Below, piece by piece: positions 21,350 to 32,862 of a stretch of DNA of 58,250 nucleotides. This DNA is from Verrucomicrobiales bacterium. Lineage in GTDB: Bacteria > Verrucomicrobiota > Verrucomicrobiia > Limisphaerales > UBA9464. The notes beneath the pieces are model-generated. The model did not search any database. It saw only the letters and a list, made by a program, of their open reading frames with translations, and was not told the origin of the DNA. The position numbers and the translations under genes were made by a program. The DNA lies in NCBI GenBank assembly GCA_027490985.1, contig JAIXXC010000228.1, forward strand, positions 1 through 58,250, given 5' to 3'. The first letter of the stretch is position 1, and the number at the start of each line of letters is the position of its first letter.

Positions 21350-22735
21350 TCAGCCGAGGAACTTCCCGGGGTTCAGGATGCCCGCCGGATCGAGCGAGGC
21401 CTTCACGCGACGGTGCAGGGCATCGGATTCGGGCGAGACGGCGATGGACCACCAGGGTTGCTTGGCCAACCCCACGCCATGCTCGCCCGTGATGCTGCCG
21501 CCGAGGGCCACGACGCCCTGGAACAACTCATCCAGGGCCCGATCGCTGGCCGCACGCTGCGCCGGCACGGTCTCGTCGAGCATCAGGTTCACGTGGATGT
21601 TGCCGTCTCCGGCATGACCGAAACAGGCCACCCGGATGCCGTGTTTTTTCTGGAGCGAGGCACCGAGCCGGAACAGGGCCTCGAGGGATCCGCGCGGCAC
21701 CACGACATCTTCATTGAGCTTGGTGAGCCCGGTGTCGCGCAGCGAGTAGCTGAACTCCCGGCGCAGCTTCCAGAAACGTTCACACCCTTCAGGCCCCAAG
21801 CCCTTCTGGATGAAGGTCGGCTTGAAGTCGGCGAGCAGCCGACTCAGCTCGGTGATCTCGGACCGGACCGCCCGCTCGCGGCCGTCGAGTTCCACGATCA
21901 TCAGGGCTCCCGCGCCCCGGAGCAGTTTGGAACCGGTGCGGCGACGGGCCGCATCGACGGTGAAGCCGTCGGCCAACTCCAGGGCGCTCGGAATGAATCG
22001 GGCGGCGAACAGGGCGCGGATCGCCCGCGCAGCCGTTTTCATGTCGGGGAACCCCACCCCGACACAGGCCCGATAGGCCGGGAGCGGCAGCAATTTCAGC
22101 GTCGCCTCGGTGACCACTCCGAGCATGCCTTCGCTGCCCACGAACAGACGGTGCAAATCGAACCCGGTCTTGTTCTTGTGGGTCCGACCGCCCAAGCGGG
22201 TCACCGTTCCATCGGCCAGCACGACCTGGAGGGCCATCACATAATCGCGAGTCACCCCGTATTTCAGACAGCGCGGCCCTCCGGCGTTGGTGGCGATGTT
22301 GCCCCCGATGGAGCAGTCGGCCCGACTGGCGGGATCCGGCGGATAGTAGAGTCCCTGACGTTCAACGGCCTCCTGCAAGGCCGCGGTCCGCACACCGGGC
22401 TGGACGACCGTCACGAAATCCACCGGACTGATCTCCAGGATCCGGTTCATCCCGGCCACCGAAAGCGCAATCCCCCCCTGAACCGGAACGCACCCGCCGA
22501 CATAACCGTGGCCGGCACCGCGAGGGGTGACCGGGATCCGGTGCCGGGAGGCGAAGGCCAGGATGCGCGAGACCGATTCCACCGACCCGGGCAGCGCGAC
22601 CGCCTCGGGCAGGTGGGAGGCGAACCACTTGTCGCCCGCATGGGCGGCCAGGGTTTCAGGCGTGAAAACCAGTTCTCCGGGCGGCAATTGCCGCGCCAGA
22701 CGACCAAGAAGAGACCGTCGCGTCACGCCCGTCAT
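21350..22735 (-). CDS. FAD-binding oxidase (GlcD/D-lactate dehydrogenase family), possible Tat substrate
   Basis: TPRGAGHGYVGG, SIGGNIATNAGG, GHAGDGNIHVN, GEHGVGLAK; N-terminal TRRSLLGRL. Confidence 0.9.
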   Translation of the reverse strand: MTGVTRRSLLGRLARQLPPGELVFTPETLAAHAGDKWFASHLPEAVALPGSVESVSRILAFASRHRIPVTPRGAGHGYVGGCVPVQGGIALSVAGMNRILEISPVDFVTVVQPGVRTAALQEAVERQGLYYPPDPASRADCSIGGNIATNAGGPRCLKYGVTRDYVMALQVVLADGTVTRLGGRTHKNKTGFDLHRLFVGSEGMLGVVTEATLKLLPLPAYRACVGVGFPDMKTAARAIRALFAARFIPSALELADGFTVDAARRRTGSKLLRGAGALMIVELDGRERAVRSEITELSRLLADFKPTFIQKGLGPEGCERFWKLRREFSYSLRDTGLTKLNEDVVVPRGSLEALFRLGASLQKKHGIRVACFGHAGDGNIHVNLMLDETVPAQRAASDRALDELFQGVVALGGSITGEHGVGLAKQPWWSIAVSPESDALHRRVKASLDPAGILNPGKFLG

Positions 22736-22826
22736 CCTGCGCGCCGGGGCCCACGGAGGAAACATCGAAAGGCCTCCGCGGTTTGCTCTTCCCGAGACCG
22801 CAGCGGCAATGGCGCGATCCCATGGG

Positions 22827-23426
22827 CTACTGGGCGCCCAACTCCTTCACCCGGATCCGGCGGTATTCCATCTGACCGCGATCGGCCTCCAGACCGATGG
22901 GGCCCGTCTCGGGCAACTTGAGCGCGGCCTCCAGCACTTCGCCATTGCAGGTGCAGTGGGCCACGTTGTCCTTCACCACCACCTCGATCAGGTTCCAGTC
23001 CTGCGGCTTGTACTTCTTGAGGGCCTTGTACGGCCCCGCCACCAGATAATCGCGGCACTGCAACTGCGGCCCGCGCAAAAAGATCCCGCTGTCGGCATTC
23101 ACCGAGGCCCGGAATTCGAGCCTCAGGATGAAGTCTTTGGGGAATTCCCGTTGCGTCCACAACTGGCGCAAGTGCGGCCCCTTCGACGGCGCGTAGTCGT
23201 TGACCACGATCTGACCGTCCTTGGCCGTGTAGCGCCCATCACTGGCCTCGATCTTGCCGTCGAAGTTCTCGGCGGGCTTGTACTTCCAGCCGGTCAGGTC
23301 CTTGCCCGGGACCAAGGAGACGAATCCCGGCTCCATCTGGAACGACTCGGCCCGCCCCGCGCCGACGCACAGGGCCAGGACCAAAGCCAGACAAGGACCG
23401 GAAAGAAGGAAACGATGGGGATGCAT
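22827..23426 (-). CDS. exported DUF1080 (3-keto-disaccharide hydrolase-like) protein
   Basis: LTGWKYKPAENFDGKIEASDGRYTAKDGQIVV, FRASVNADSGIFLRGPQLQCRDY. Confidence 0.85.
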   Translation of the reverse strand: MHPHRFLLSGPCLALVLALCVGAGRAESFQMEPGFVSLVPGKDLTGWKYKPAENFDGKIEASDGRYTAKDGQIVVNDYAPSKGPHLRQLWTQREFPKDFILRLEFRASVNADSGIFLRGPQLQCRDYLVAGPYKALKKYKPQDWNLIEVVVKDNVAHCTCNGEVLEAALKLPETGPIGLEADRGQMEYRRIRVKELGAQ

Positions 23427-23489
23427 GGAGGTAGATCCGGATCGCACCAAGCCCCACTCGGCTTGTCAACGGAAGCCCCCTCCGATCGT

Positions 23490-24353
23490 TCAAAAACGCC
23501 ACGAAATACCCAGGAACGGATTGTAGTCGGGGGCCGATGCGGTCACCCCGAAATTGCAGCCGGCGTCCAATTGGATGTCTTCGGTGAGCAGGTAGGTGAG
23601 TCCGCAATCCACCAACCCCTGCCAGGGGGAATCCGATTCGAAGGGGTGGATGGTGAAGAACTCCACATAACCCGAAAGCCCGCCCACGATGGAATGACCC
23701 ACCACCACCGAATTGACCGACTCCAGATGATGCCCCGAACGCCCATCATTGCGCAGGCAATCCAATCGGGTTTGCAACCCCAGGTCGAATTCCCCGGGCA
23801 ATCGCAGGGCCAACGGCAGCAGCAGGCCTCCCTCCACGGAACCATTGCCGACGGTCCGACCGGCGGTGGGCACCTTCACATAGGGAATCACCCCGAAAGC
23901 CGACGCCCCCGAATCGTTGCCCCAGAAGTTCTTCTTGAAGCGAATGGTCAGGTCGCCCAGGCCCGACGCCCGATCCGTGAGGCCGGCGGCGCGATCCTCG
24001 ACCCGGGTTCGCACATAACTGTCGAGAATCAGGTGGAGATCCAGCGATGGCAGGAGTCCGGTCTTCAGATTGACCGAGGCCAGCTTGGTCATCTCGGAGT
24101 CGACCCCGGATGCATCGGTGTCATGCGTCCAGGTCGCGATGTCCGACTCCACCTGAAAATGCCCGGCATCCACCGTGTAGGGGCCTTCGGTGAGACTCGG
24201 ACGATCGGTGATGAGCGGACGCATGGCATCACGAGGCACCGGATTGAGTAGATGATACTGACTCTTGTCCGTCTCCGACGCGGTGATCCCACCGTGACCG
24301 CAGAGGCATATCGCCCAAGCCGAATGCAGGAATAGTTCTCTGAATGACCTCAC
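23490..24353 (-). CDS. exported outer-membrane beta-barrel/transporter-like protein
   Basis: RPSLTEGPYTVDAGHFQVESDIATWTHD and C-terminal GISWRF (aromatic terminus). Confidence 0.75.
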   Translation of the reverse strand: MRSFRELFLHSAWAICLCGHGGITASETDKSQYHLLNPVPRDAMRPLITDRPSLTEGPYTVDAGHFQVESDIATWTHDTDASGVDSEMTKLASVNLKTGLLPSLDLHLILDSYVRTRVEDRAAGLTDRASGLGDLTIRFKKNFWGNDSGASAFGVIPYVKVPTAGRTVGNGSVEGGLLLPLALRLPGEFDLGLQTRLDCLRNDGRSGHHLESVNSVVVGHSIVGGLSGYVEFFTIHPFESDSPWQGLVDCGLTYLLTEDIQLDAGCNFGVTASAPDYNPFLGISWRF

Positions 24354-24501
24354 GTCGCGAGGCTAACCAAAGGCAGTATTTTGAAAACGGTTTGTTGTTT
24401 TTACATTTTCACACCCTTTTTTGCATCACCCCCCCGTCTCACCGTCGCTCCATCGGTTCATAGCCTGTCCCTCGCGGATTGGGCCGGGTTCTGACCTTCC
24501 A

Positions 24502-24538
24502 TCAAGCCGCCCGACCTGACCGACCCTCCGCGGCTTGA
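24502..24538 (+). promoter_or_regulatory. stem-loop in the aroC 5' leader
   Basis: tcaagccgc ... gcggcttga, 9-bp perfect stem. Confidence 0.4.
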
Positions 24539-24598
24539 AACAGGGGGATCGCCTTTGATCTTCCTCCCATCTGCCGGTTGCCCCAAAATGGACCCGCC

Positions 24599-25699
24599 AT
24601 GGGCAACACGTTTGGACACCTTTTCCGCATCACCACCTGGGGCGAATCGCACGGCGGCGGCGTGGGCGTGGTCGTCGACGGTTGCCCGCCCCGGTTGCCG
24701 CTGACCGAAGCCGACATCCAACCCGACCTGGACCGCCGCCGCCCGGGGCAATCGTCGATCGTCACCCCGCGCAAGGAGACCGACACGGTCAAGATCCTGT
24801 CCGGAACCTTCGAAGGCCTCACGCTCGGGACCCCGATCTCGATGTGGGTCAAGAACGAGGACTTCCGCTCCGAGGCCTACAACGAAATGGCCGAGAAGTT
24901 CCGCCCCTCCCACGCGGATTACACCTACCACGTCAAATACGGGCATCGTGCCTGGCCGGGCGGCGGACGGACTTCGGCCCGCGAGACCATCGGACGCGTG
25001 GCCGCCGGAGCGATCGCCAAGAAACTCCTCAAGGAATTCTGGGGGGTCGAGGTGCTGGCCTGCGTGACCCAGGTGCAGCACCTGAAGGCGACGGTCGATC
25101 CTGAAACGCTCACTGCGGAGGCCATCGAGTCCAACATCCTGCGCTGTCCCGATACCACGGCCGCGCCGGCGATGATCCAACTCATCGAAGAACGCCGCAG
25201 TCAGGGCGACAGCGTGGGCGGCATCGTCCTCGGTGTGGCCAAGAACGTGCCGGTGGGCTGGGGAGACCCGGTGTTCGATCGACTCGAGGCCGATCTGGCC
25301 AAGGGGATGATGTCCCTTCCCGCGACGAAGGGCTTCGAGATCGGATCCGGATTCGACGGAGTGTTGCTCACCGGACTGCAGCACAACGACGCTTTCCGGA
25401 ATGTCGACGGCAAGATCGTGACCACCTCGAACCGATCCGGAGGCATCCAAGGGGGCATCTCCAACGGGGCCACCCTCCACTTCCGCGTGGCCTTCAAGCC
25501 CGTGGCCACCGTGATGCACGAGCAGGACACCGTGGACATCCATCTTCAGAACACCACGTTGCGCGGGCGCGGGCGTCACGATCCGTGCGTGCTGCCCCGA
25601 GCCGTGCCGATGGTCGAGGCCATGACCGCCCTGACCCTCATCGACCACGCGCTCCGGCACGAGGCCCAGTGCGGCCACCGCGAACGCTGGGCCTCCTGA
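24599..25699 (+). CDS. aroC: chorismate synthase
   Basis: [48 protein letters not shown]; full-length family match. Confidence 0.97.
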   Translation: MGNTFGHLFRITTWGESHGGGVGVVVDGCPPRLPLTEADIQPDLDRRRPGQSSIVTPRKETDTVKILSGTFEGLTLGTPISMWVKNEDFRSEAYNEMAEKFRPSHADYTYHVKYGHRAWPGGGRTSARETIGRVAAGAIAKKLLKEFWGVEVLACVTQVQHLKATVDPETLTAEAIESNILRCPDTTAAPAMIQLIEERRSQGDSVGGIVLGVAKNVPVGWGDPVFDRLEADLAKGMMSLPATKGFEIGSGFDGVLLTGLQHNDAFRNVDGKIVTTSNRSGGIQGGISNGATLHFRVAFKPVATVMHEQDTVDIHLQNTTLRGRGRHDPCVLPRAVPMVEAMTALTLIDHALRHEAQCGHRERWAS

Positions 25700-25822
25700 G
25701 CCGACCGAAGGGTCCCCAAGGTCGGAACGCCACCGGGCTGCGGCCACCGGGCGATCCGACTTCCGCGCTCACGCCGCCGAAAAAGACTGTCGCATCGTCG
25801 GGACTGCGGTTGACTTGCGGGC

Positions 25823-27364
25823 ATGTCCCTCTCGCTGCCCGGTTTCCGCCGATCCGCCTTGGCCACGATCCTCACGACAGCCTCCACCCTGGGGCTCGGA
25901 TGGGGCCTCACCGCCTGGGGAGCCGACCCCAAACCCAGCCCCAAACCTTCGGGCGCCCAGGTCGACGGCGCTTTCCACAAGGTGATCCTCGACACCGACC
26001 GCGATCAGGACGGCGATGGCACCCCCGAGGACACCGTGGTCAACCCCATGGAGATCGCCGTGGCCCCGGACGGCCGGGTCTTCTACATCGAACGGGCCGG
26101 CCTGTTGAAGGTGTGGAACCCCACGACGCGCTCCTCGTCCGTCGCCGCGACTCTCAAGGTGTTCACCGAACTCGAGGACGGCCTGCTGGGAATCACGCTC
26201 GATCCGAAATTTCCCAAGAATCCGTGGGTCTACCTGTTCTATTCGGATCCCCAGACCCGAACCAACGACACCCAGCACAAGACCGGCGACAATCGGGTCT
26301 CCCGCTTCACCTTCCGCGACGGAACCCTCGACCTGGCCAGCGAGAAGATCCTGATGCGCATCCCCACCCAGCGCGATCAATGCTGTCATTCGGCCGGATC
26401 CCTGGCCTTCGACGCCGCCGGCAACCTGTATGCCGCCACGGGGGACAACACCCACCCCGGCGAATCCGACGGCTACAGCCCCATCGATGAACGCCCCGGA
26501 CGCGAGCCTTGGAACGCCCAGAAATCGGCCGCCAACGCCAACGACCTGCGTGGCAAGATCCTGCGCATCCATCCCGAGGCCGACGGCACCGCCACGATCC
26601 CGGCCGGCAATCTCTTTGCGCCCGGCACGCCCAAGACCCGGCCCGAGATCTATGTCATGGGCAACCGCAACCCCTTCCGCATCAGCGTCGACAAGGCCAC
26701 CGGACACCTCTACTGGGGCGAGGTAGGCCCGGATGCCGGCGGCCCCAACGACAAACGCGGTCCCGCCGGCTTCGACGAGATCAATCAGGCCCGCGCGGCG
26801 GGCAATTTCGGATGGCCGTTCTTCGCCGGAGACAATCGGCCCTACCACCGCTACGACTTCGAGACGCGCCAACACGGGGAACCCTGGGACCCGGCCCACC
26901 CGATCAACCCCTCGCGCTTGAACACCGGACCGTCGGAACTGCCGCCGGCCCAACCCGCCTTCATCTGGTATCCCTACGGAGCCTCCACCCGTTTCCCGGA
27001 GGTGCGCAACGGAGGCCGGACCGCGTGTGCAGGCCCTGTTTACCGCTACGACGCCGCGTTGTCGTCGGCGCACAAACTGCCCAAGGAATTCGACCGGACG
27101 CTCTTCATCTACGAATGGTCCCGCAACTGGATCCTCGCCGTGCACCTCGACGAGGATCACAAGATCGCCAAAACCCCGGATGGCAAGCTCCGAATGGAGC
27201 GCTTTTGCCCCAACATGACCTTCATGCGCCCCATGGACCTCGAGATCGGAGCCGACGGCTGCCTGTATGTGCTCGAAAACGGCACCGCATGGGTCGGAAA
27301 CAAGGACACGCAACTCGTCCGGATCGAGCACCACCCGGTGGCCGGACAGCCCGGGCAACCGTGA
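25823..27364 (+). CDS. exported PQQ-dependent sugar dehydrogenase (glucose/sorbosone dehydrogenase family)
   Basis: NPMEIAVAPDGRVFYIERAG, DGLLGITLDPKF, GNRNPFRISVDKATGHLYWGEVGPDA. Confidence 0.87.
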   Translation: MSLSLPGFRRSALATILTTASTLGLGWGLTAWGADPKPSPKPSGAQVDGAFHKVILDTDRDQDGDGTPEDTVVNPMEIAVAPDGRVFYIERAGLLKVWNPTTRSSSVAATLKVFTELEDGLLGITLDPKFPKNPWVYLFYSDPQTRTNDTQHKTGDNRVSRFTFRDGTLDLASEKILMRIPTQRDQCCHSAGSLAFDAAGNLYAATGDNTHPGESDGYSPIDERPGREPWNAQKSAANANDLRGKILRIHPEADGTATIPAGNLFAPGTPKTRPEIYVMGNRNPFRISVDKATGHLYWGEVGPDAGGPNDKRGPAGFDEINQARAAGNFGWPFFAGDNRPYHRYDFETRQHGEPWDPAHPINPSRLNTGPSELPPAQPAFIWYPYGASTRFPEVRNGGRTACAGPVYRYDAALSSAHKLPKEFDRTLFIYEWSRNWILAVHLDEDHKIAKTPDGKLRMERFCPNMTFMRPMDLEIGADGCLYVLENGTAWVGNKDTQLVRIEHHPVAGQPGQP

Positions 27365-27412
27365 GTTCGCACCCCGTTTGAACCCCTTCGTCGATTTTTC
27401 TCAAAAAACGTA

Positions 27413-27440
27413 TTGCACGGACAACACCGGTTGCTAAGGT
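27413..27440 (+). promoter_or_regulatory. candidate promoter for rpsL (TTGCAC-N16-TAAGGT)
   Basis: hexamers read directly 5' of the rpsL leader. Confidence 0.45.
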
Positions 27441-27492
27441 CCGCGCTCCCGTTTCTGTCGCTACTGACGGAGACGATAACCTTTCGGCATCG

Positions 27493-27888
27493 ATGCCTAC
27501 GATTAACCAGCTGGTCCGCAAGGGCCGCACCAAGATCAACTACAAGTCCAAGTCTCCGGCCTTGGAGAACGCGCCCTTCCGTCGTGGCGTTTGCCTGCAG
27601 GTCATGACCCGCACCCCCAAGAAGCCGAACTCCGCCATGCGGAAGGTGGCCAAGGTGCGTTTGACCAACGGCTTTGAAGTGATCGCCTATATCCCTGACG
27701 AGGGCCACAACCTCCAGGAGCACTCGATCGTTCTCGTCCGCGGCGGCCGCGTGAAAGATCTCCCCGGTGTCCGCTACCACATCGTCCGCGGCACCCTCGA
27801 CGCCGCCGGCGTCGAGAAGCGTCGCGTCAGCCGCTCCAAGTACGGCGTCAAGCGCCCGAAGGCCGGTGCCGCTGCCAAGAAGAAGTAA
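27493..27888 (+). CDS. rpsL: 30S ribosomal protein S12
   Basis: [12 protein letters not shown]...[15 protein letters not shown]; canonical. Confidence 0.98.
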   Translation: MPTINQLVRKGRTKINYKSKSPALENAPFRRGVCLQVMTRTPKKPNSAMRKVAKVRLTNGFEVIAYIPDEGHNLQEHSIVLVRGGRVKDLPGVRYHIVRGTLDAAGVEKRRVSRSKYGVKRPKAGAAAKKK

Positions 27889-27912
27889 TCCAACTCCGTT
27901 TCCGATCTTTGT

Positions 27913-28386
27913 ATGTCCCGTCGTCGTCAAGCCATCAAGCGTTCCGTCATCGCGGACGCCAAGTATAACAGCGTCCTCGTCGGGCGCCTGGTGAACACCG
28001 TGATGTTCAGCGGCCAGAAGAATGTCGCCCGCCGCATCGTCTACGGAGCCATCGAGGCCCTGGCCGAGAAGACCCCTGGAGTCGATCCCCTGGAGATCGT
28101 CCAGCGCGCCATCGACAACGCCAAGCCGCGCATCGAGACCAAGGCCCGCCGCGTTGGCGGTGCCACCTATCAGGTCCCCATGGAGGTCACCCCGGATCGT
28201 CAAACCTCCCTCGCCATGCGTTGGATCGTGGGTTATGCCGACGACCGCAAGGGCATCCCCATGAAGCAGGCCTTGGCGACCGAGCTGCTCGAGGCCTATC
28301 AGGGTCAGGGCAACGCGATCCGCAAGCGTGACGACGTGCACAAGATGGCCCAGGCCAACAAGGCGTTCGCACACTTCCGCTGGTAA
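27913..28386 (+). CDS. rpsG: 30S ribosomal protein S7
   Basis: MSRRRQA...FINTVMFSGQK-like, canonical S7. Confidence 0.98.
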   Translation: MSRRRQAIKRSVIADAKYNSVLVGRLVNTVMFSGQKNVARRIVYGAIEALAEKTPGVDPLEIVQRAIDNAKPRIETKARRVGGATYQVPMEVTPDRQTSLAMRWIVGYADDRKGIPMKQALATELLEAYQGQGNAIRKRDDVHKMAQANKAFAHFRW

Positions 28387-28403
28387 TCCATTCCTTTATG
28401 TGA

Positions 28404-28431
28404 CGCCCCGATGCCGAGTCGGGGCGTTTTT
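28404..28431 (+). terminator. intrinsic terminator between rpsG and fusA
   Basis: cgccccga-tgccgag-tcggggcg followed by ttttt. Confidence 0.8.
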
Positions 28432-28461
28432 CATCTCCAAAAACGACGATCTTTCCCATCC

Positions 28462-30648
<2,187 letters not shown>

Positions 30649-30682
30649 TCTCCCTCCACAAAACTCAAACCTGTTCTTTGCA

Positions 30683-30991
30683 ATGGCTGGACAACGTATC
30701 CGTATCCGACTCAAAGCCTACGACCACCGGGTCATTGACGCTTCGGCGAGTGAAATCGTCGAGACCGTCAAGCGCTCCGGCGCCCGTGTCGCTGGCCCAA
30801 TCCCCCTCCCGACCAAGATCGAGCGCCTGACCGTGCTTCGTTCGCCCCACGCGGACAAGAAGTCGCAGGAATCGTTCGAGCAGCGCACCCACAAGCGCCT
30901 GCTGGACATCCTCGATCCCACTGCGAAGACCGTGGACGAGCTCAAGAAGCTCAACCTCCCGGCCGGCGTCGACATCCAAATCAAGATCTAA
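30683..30991 (+). CDS. rpsJ: 30S ribosomal protein S10
   Basis: [41 protein letters not shown]. Confidence 0.98.
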   Translation: MAGQRIRIRLKAYDHRVIDASASEIVETVKRSGARVAGPIPLPTKIERLTVLRSPHADKKSQESFEQRTHKRLLDILDPTAKTVDELKKLNLPAGVDIQIKI

Positions 30992-31002
30992 CTTTCCCAG
31001 CC

Positions 31003-31788
31003 ATGCCTCTCGGACTTATCGGACTCAAGGTGGGTCATACCCGTGTGTATGACTCCAACGGTGTACTCGTGCCCGTCACGGTCGTCCATGTCGGACCCAA
31101 CCGGGTGCTTCAGGTCAAGACCAAGGCCTCCAAAGACGGCTACGACGCCGTCCAGCTGGGCTACGGTGACCAGAAGATCGGACGCCTGACCAAGGCGGTC
31201 GTCGGTCACCTGGCCAAGCAGGGTGTCAAGGTCGACGCCGCTGGACAGAACGGCGAACAGCCGGTGCTCACCGGCGTCAAGCGCATCCGCGAATTCCGCG
31301 ACTTCTCCAAGGAAGTGAAGTCGGGAGACACCGTGGGCGCCGACCTCTTCCAGGCCGGACAGTTCGTGGACGCCATCGGCACCACGAAGGGTCGCGGTTT
31401 CGAGGGTGTCGTCGGCCGCTGGAGCTTCCGCGGCGGTGATTCCACTCACGGCGCCAAGGGCTGGCACCGTCGTTCAGGCGCCATCGGTCAGCGCCTCTTC
31501 CCCGGCACCGTCATGCGCGGCATGAAGATGCCCGGTCACATGGGCGTGGTGCGTCGTACGTCGCAGAATCTGGAGATCATCCAGGTTCGTCCCGACGACA
31601 ACGTGCTCCTCATCAAGGGCAATTTCCCGGGCAGCGAGGGAGACTATTGCATCATCCGTGAAGCGAAGAAGATCTCGATCAACTCCGCTCGCCTGAAGCA
31701 GATCACCGACGCCCGCAAGAAGGCGAAGGACGCTGCCACGGCCAAGAAGGACGACAAGAAGGCCGCCGCCGCCGCCAAGAAGAAGTAA
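31003..31788 (+). CDS. rplC: 50S ribosomal protein L3 with Lys/Ala-rich C-terminal extension
   Basis: canonical L3 (GFEGVVGRWSFRGGDSTHGAKGWHRRSGAIGQ) with tail KKAKDAATAKKDDKKAAAAAKKK. Confidence 0.97.
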   Translation: MPLGLIGLKVGHTRVYDSNGVLVPVTVVHVGPNRVLQVKTKASKDGYDAVQLGYGDQKIGRLTKAVVGHLAKQGVKVDAAGQNGEQPVLTGVKRIREFRDFSKEVKSGDTVGADLFQAGQFVDAIGTTKGRGFEGVVGRWSFRGGDSTHGAKGWHRRSGAIGQRLFPGTVMRGMKMPGHMGVVRRTSQNLEIIQVRPDDNVLLIKGNFPGSEGDYCIIREAKKISINSARLKQITDARKKAKDAATAKKDDKKAAAAAKKK

Positions 31789-31804
31789 CTAAGGAACCTG
31801 TTCC

Positions 31805-32431
31805 ATGAAACTTTCGATCAAAGACTCCAAGGGAAACGCCGCCGGCGAGCTCGATGTCCGTTTCGAGTTGATTGCCGACGGTCGCGGTACCCAGGCCGTC
31901 CACGACACCGTGGTCGCCTACAACGCTGCCCAGCGCAGCGGCACCGCCTGCACCAAGACCATGGGTGATGTTGCCGGCACCGGCAAAAAGCCCTGGCGCC
32001 AGAAGGGAACCGGTCGCGCCCGCGCCGGCTCCTTCGCCAGCCCCCTGTGGCGCGGCGGTGGCGTGGTGTTCGGCCCGAAGCCCCGTGACTTCTCCAAGAA
32101 GGTCAACAAGAAGGTCAAGAACCTCGCCCTCCGCAAGGCGCTCAGCGAGCGTCTGAAGTCGGGTGACGTGGTCCTGATCAGCGACCTGAAGCTCGCCGCC
32201 GCGAAGACCAAAGACTTCGTGTCCGTGCTGCAGGCCCTCGGTCTCGACGGCAACACCAACCTCGTGGTCCTGGGTGCGGCCGACAAGTCCGCCTACCTCG
32301 CCAGCCGCAATGTGGCCGGCGTCGAGCTCAAGACCGCCGATCTGGTCAACACCTACGACCTGCTCAAGTACGACAAGCTCGTCTTCACCAAGGCCGGCTT
32401 CGAGGCGGTCGAGGCGCGCATCGCCAAGTAA
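31805..32431 (+). CDS. rplD: 50S ribosomal protein L4
   Basis: GTGRARAGSFASPLWRGGGVVFGPKPRDF. Confidence 0.96.
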   Translation: MKLSIKDSKGNAAGELDVRFELIADGRGTQAVHDTVVAYNAAQRSGTACTKTMGDVAGTGKKPWRQKGTGRARAGSFASPLWRGGGVVFGPKPRDFSKKVNKKVKNLALRKALSERLKSGDVVLISDLKLAAAKTKDFVSVLQALGLDGNTNLVVLGAADKSAYLASRNVAGVELKTADLVNTYDLLKYDKLVFTKAGFEAVEARIAK

Positions 32432-32449
32432 CCAGAAAGGGAAACCAAC

Positions 32450-32731
32450 ATGACCATTTTCGACACCATCAAGACGGTCCGCATCACTGAGAAGGCGGCC
32501 CTTCAGACCGAAAAGTTCAACAAGTACACCCTTCTGGCCGATCGCCGCGCTTCCGCGCCGCAGATCAAGAAGGCCGTGGAGCAGCTCTTCAACGTCAAGG
32601 TGACCAAGGTCAACACGGCGAACTACGAGGGCAAGGCCCGTCGCCAGATGACCAAGGCCGCCGGCAAGAGCAGCGACTACAAGAAGGCCGTCGTCACCCT
32701 CAAGAAGGGCGACAAGATCGCCTTGGTGTAA
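32450..32731 (+). CDS. rplW: 50S ribosomal protein L23
   Basis: ITEKAALQTEKFNKYTLLADRRASAPQIKKAVEQLFNVKVTKVNT. Confidence 0.95.
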   Translation: MTIFDTIKTVRITEKAALQTEKFNKYTLLADRRASAPQIKKAVEQLFNVKVTKVNTANYEGKARRQMTKAAGKSSDYKKAVVTLKKGDKIALV

Positions 32732-32754
32732 TCCACACTCGATCCGTTTGCTTC

Positions 32755-32794
32755 AACGGCGCAGGACTCGCGAGGGTCTTGCGCCGTTGTTGTT
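32755..32794 (+). terminator. palindromic intrinsic terminator after rplW
   Basis: aacggcgcaggactcg/cgagggtcttgcgccgtt near-perfect inverted repeat followed by gttgttc. Confidence 0.75.
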
Positions 32795-32862
32795 CACCCC
32801 GTTGCTCTCGCCGTACGCAACCGGATCTTTTCCCAAACAGAGCCTGTCCCTAGTGTCGAGCC

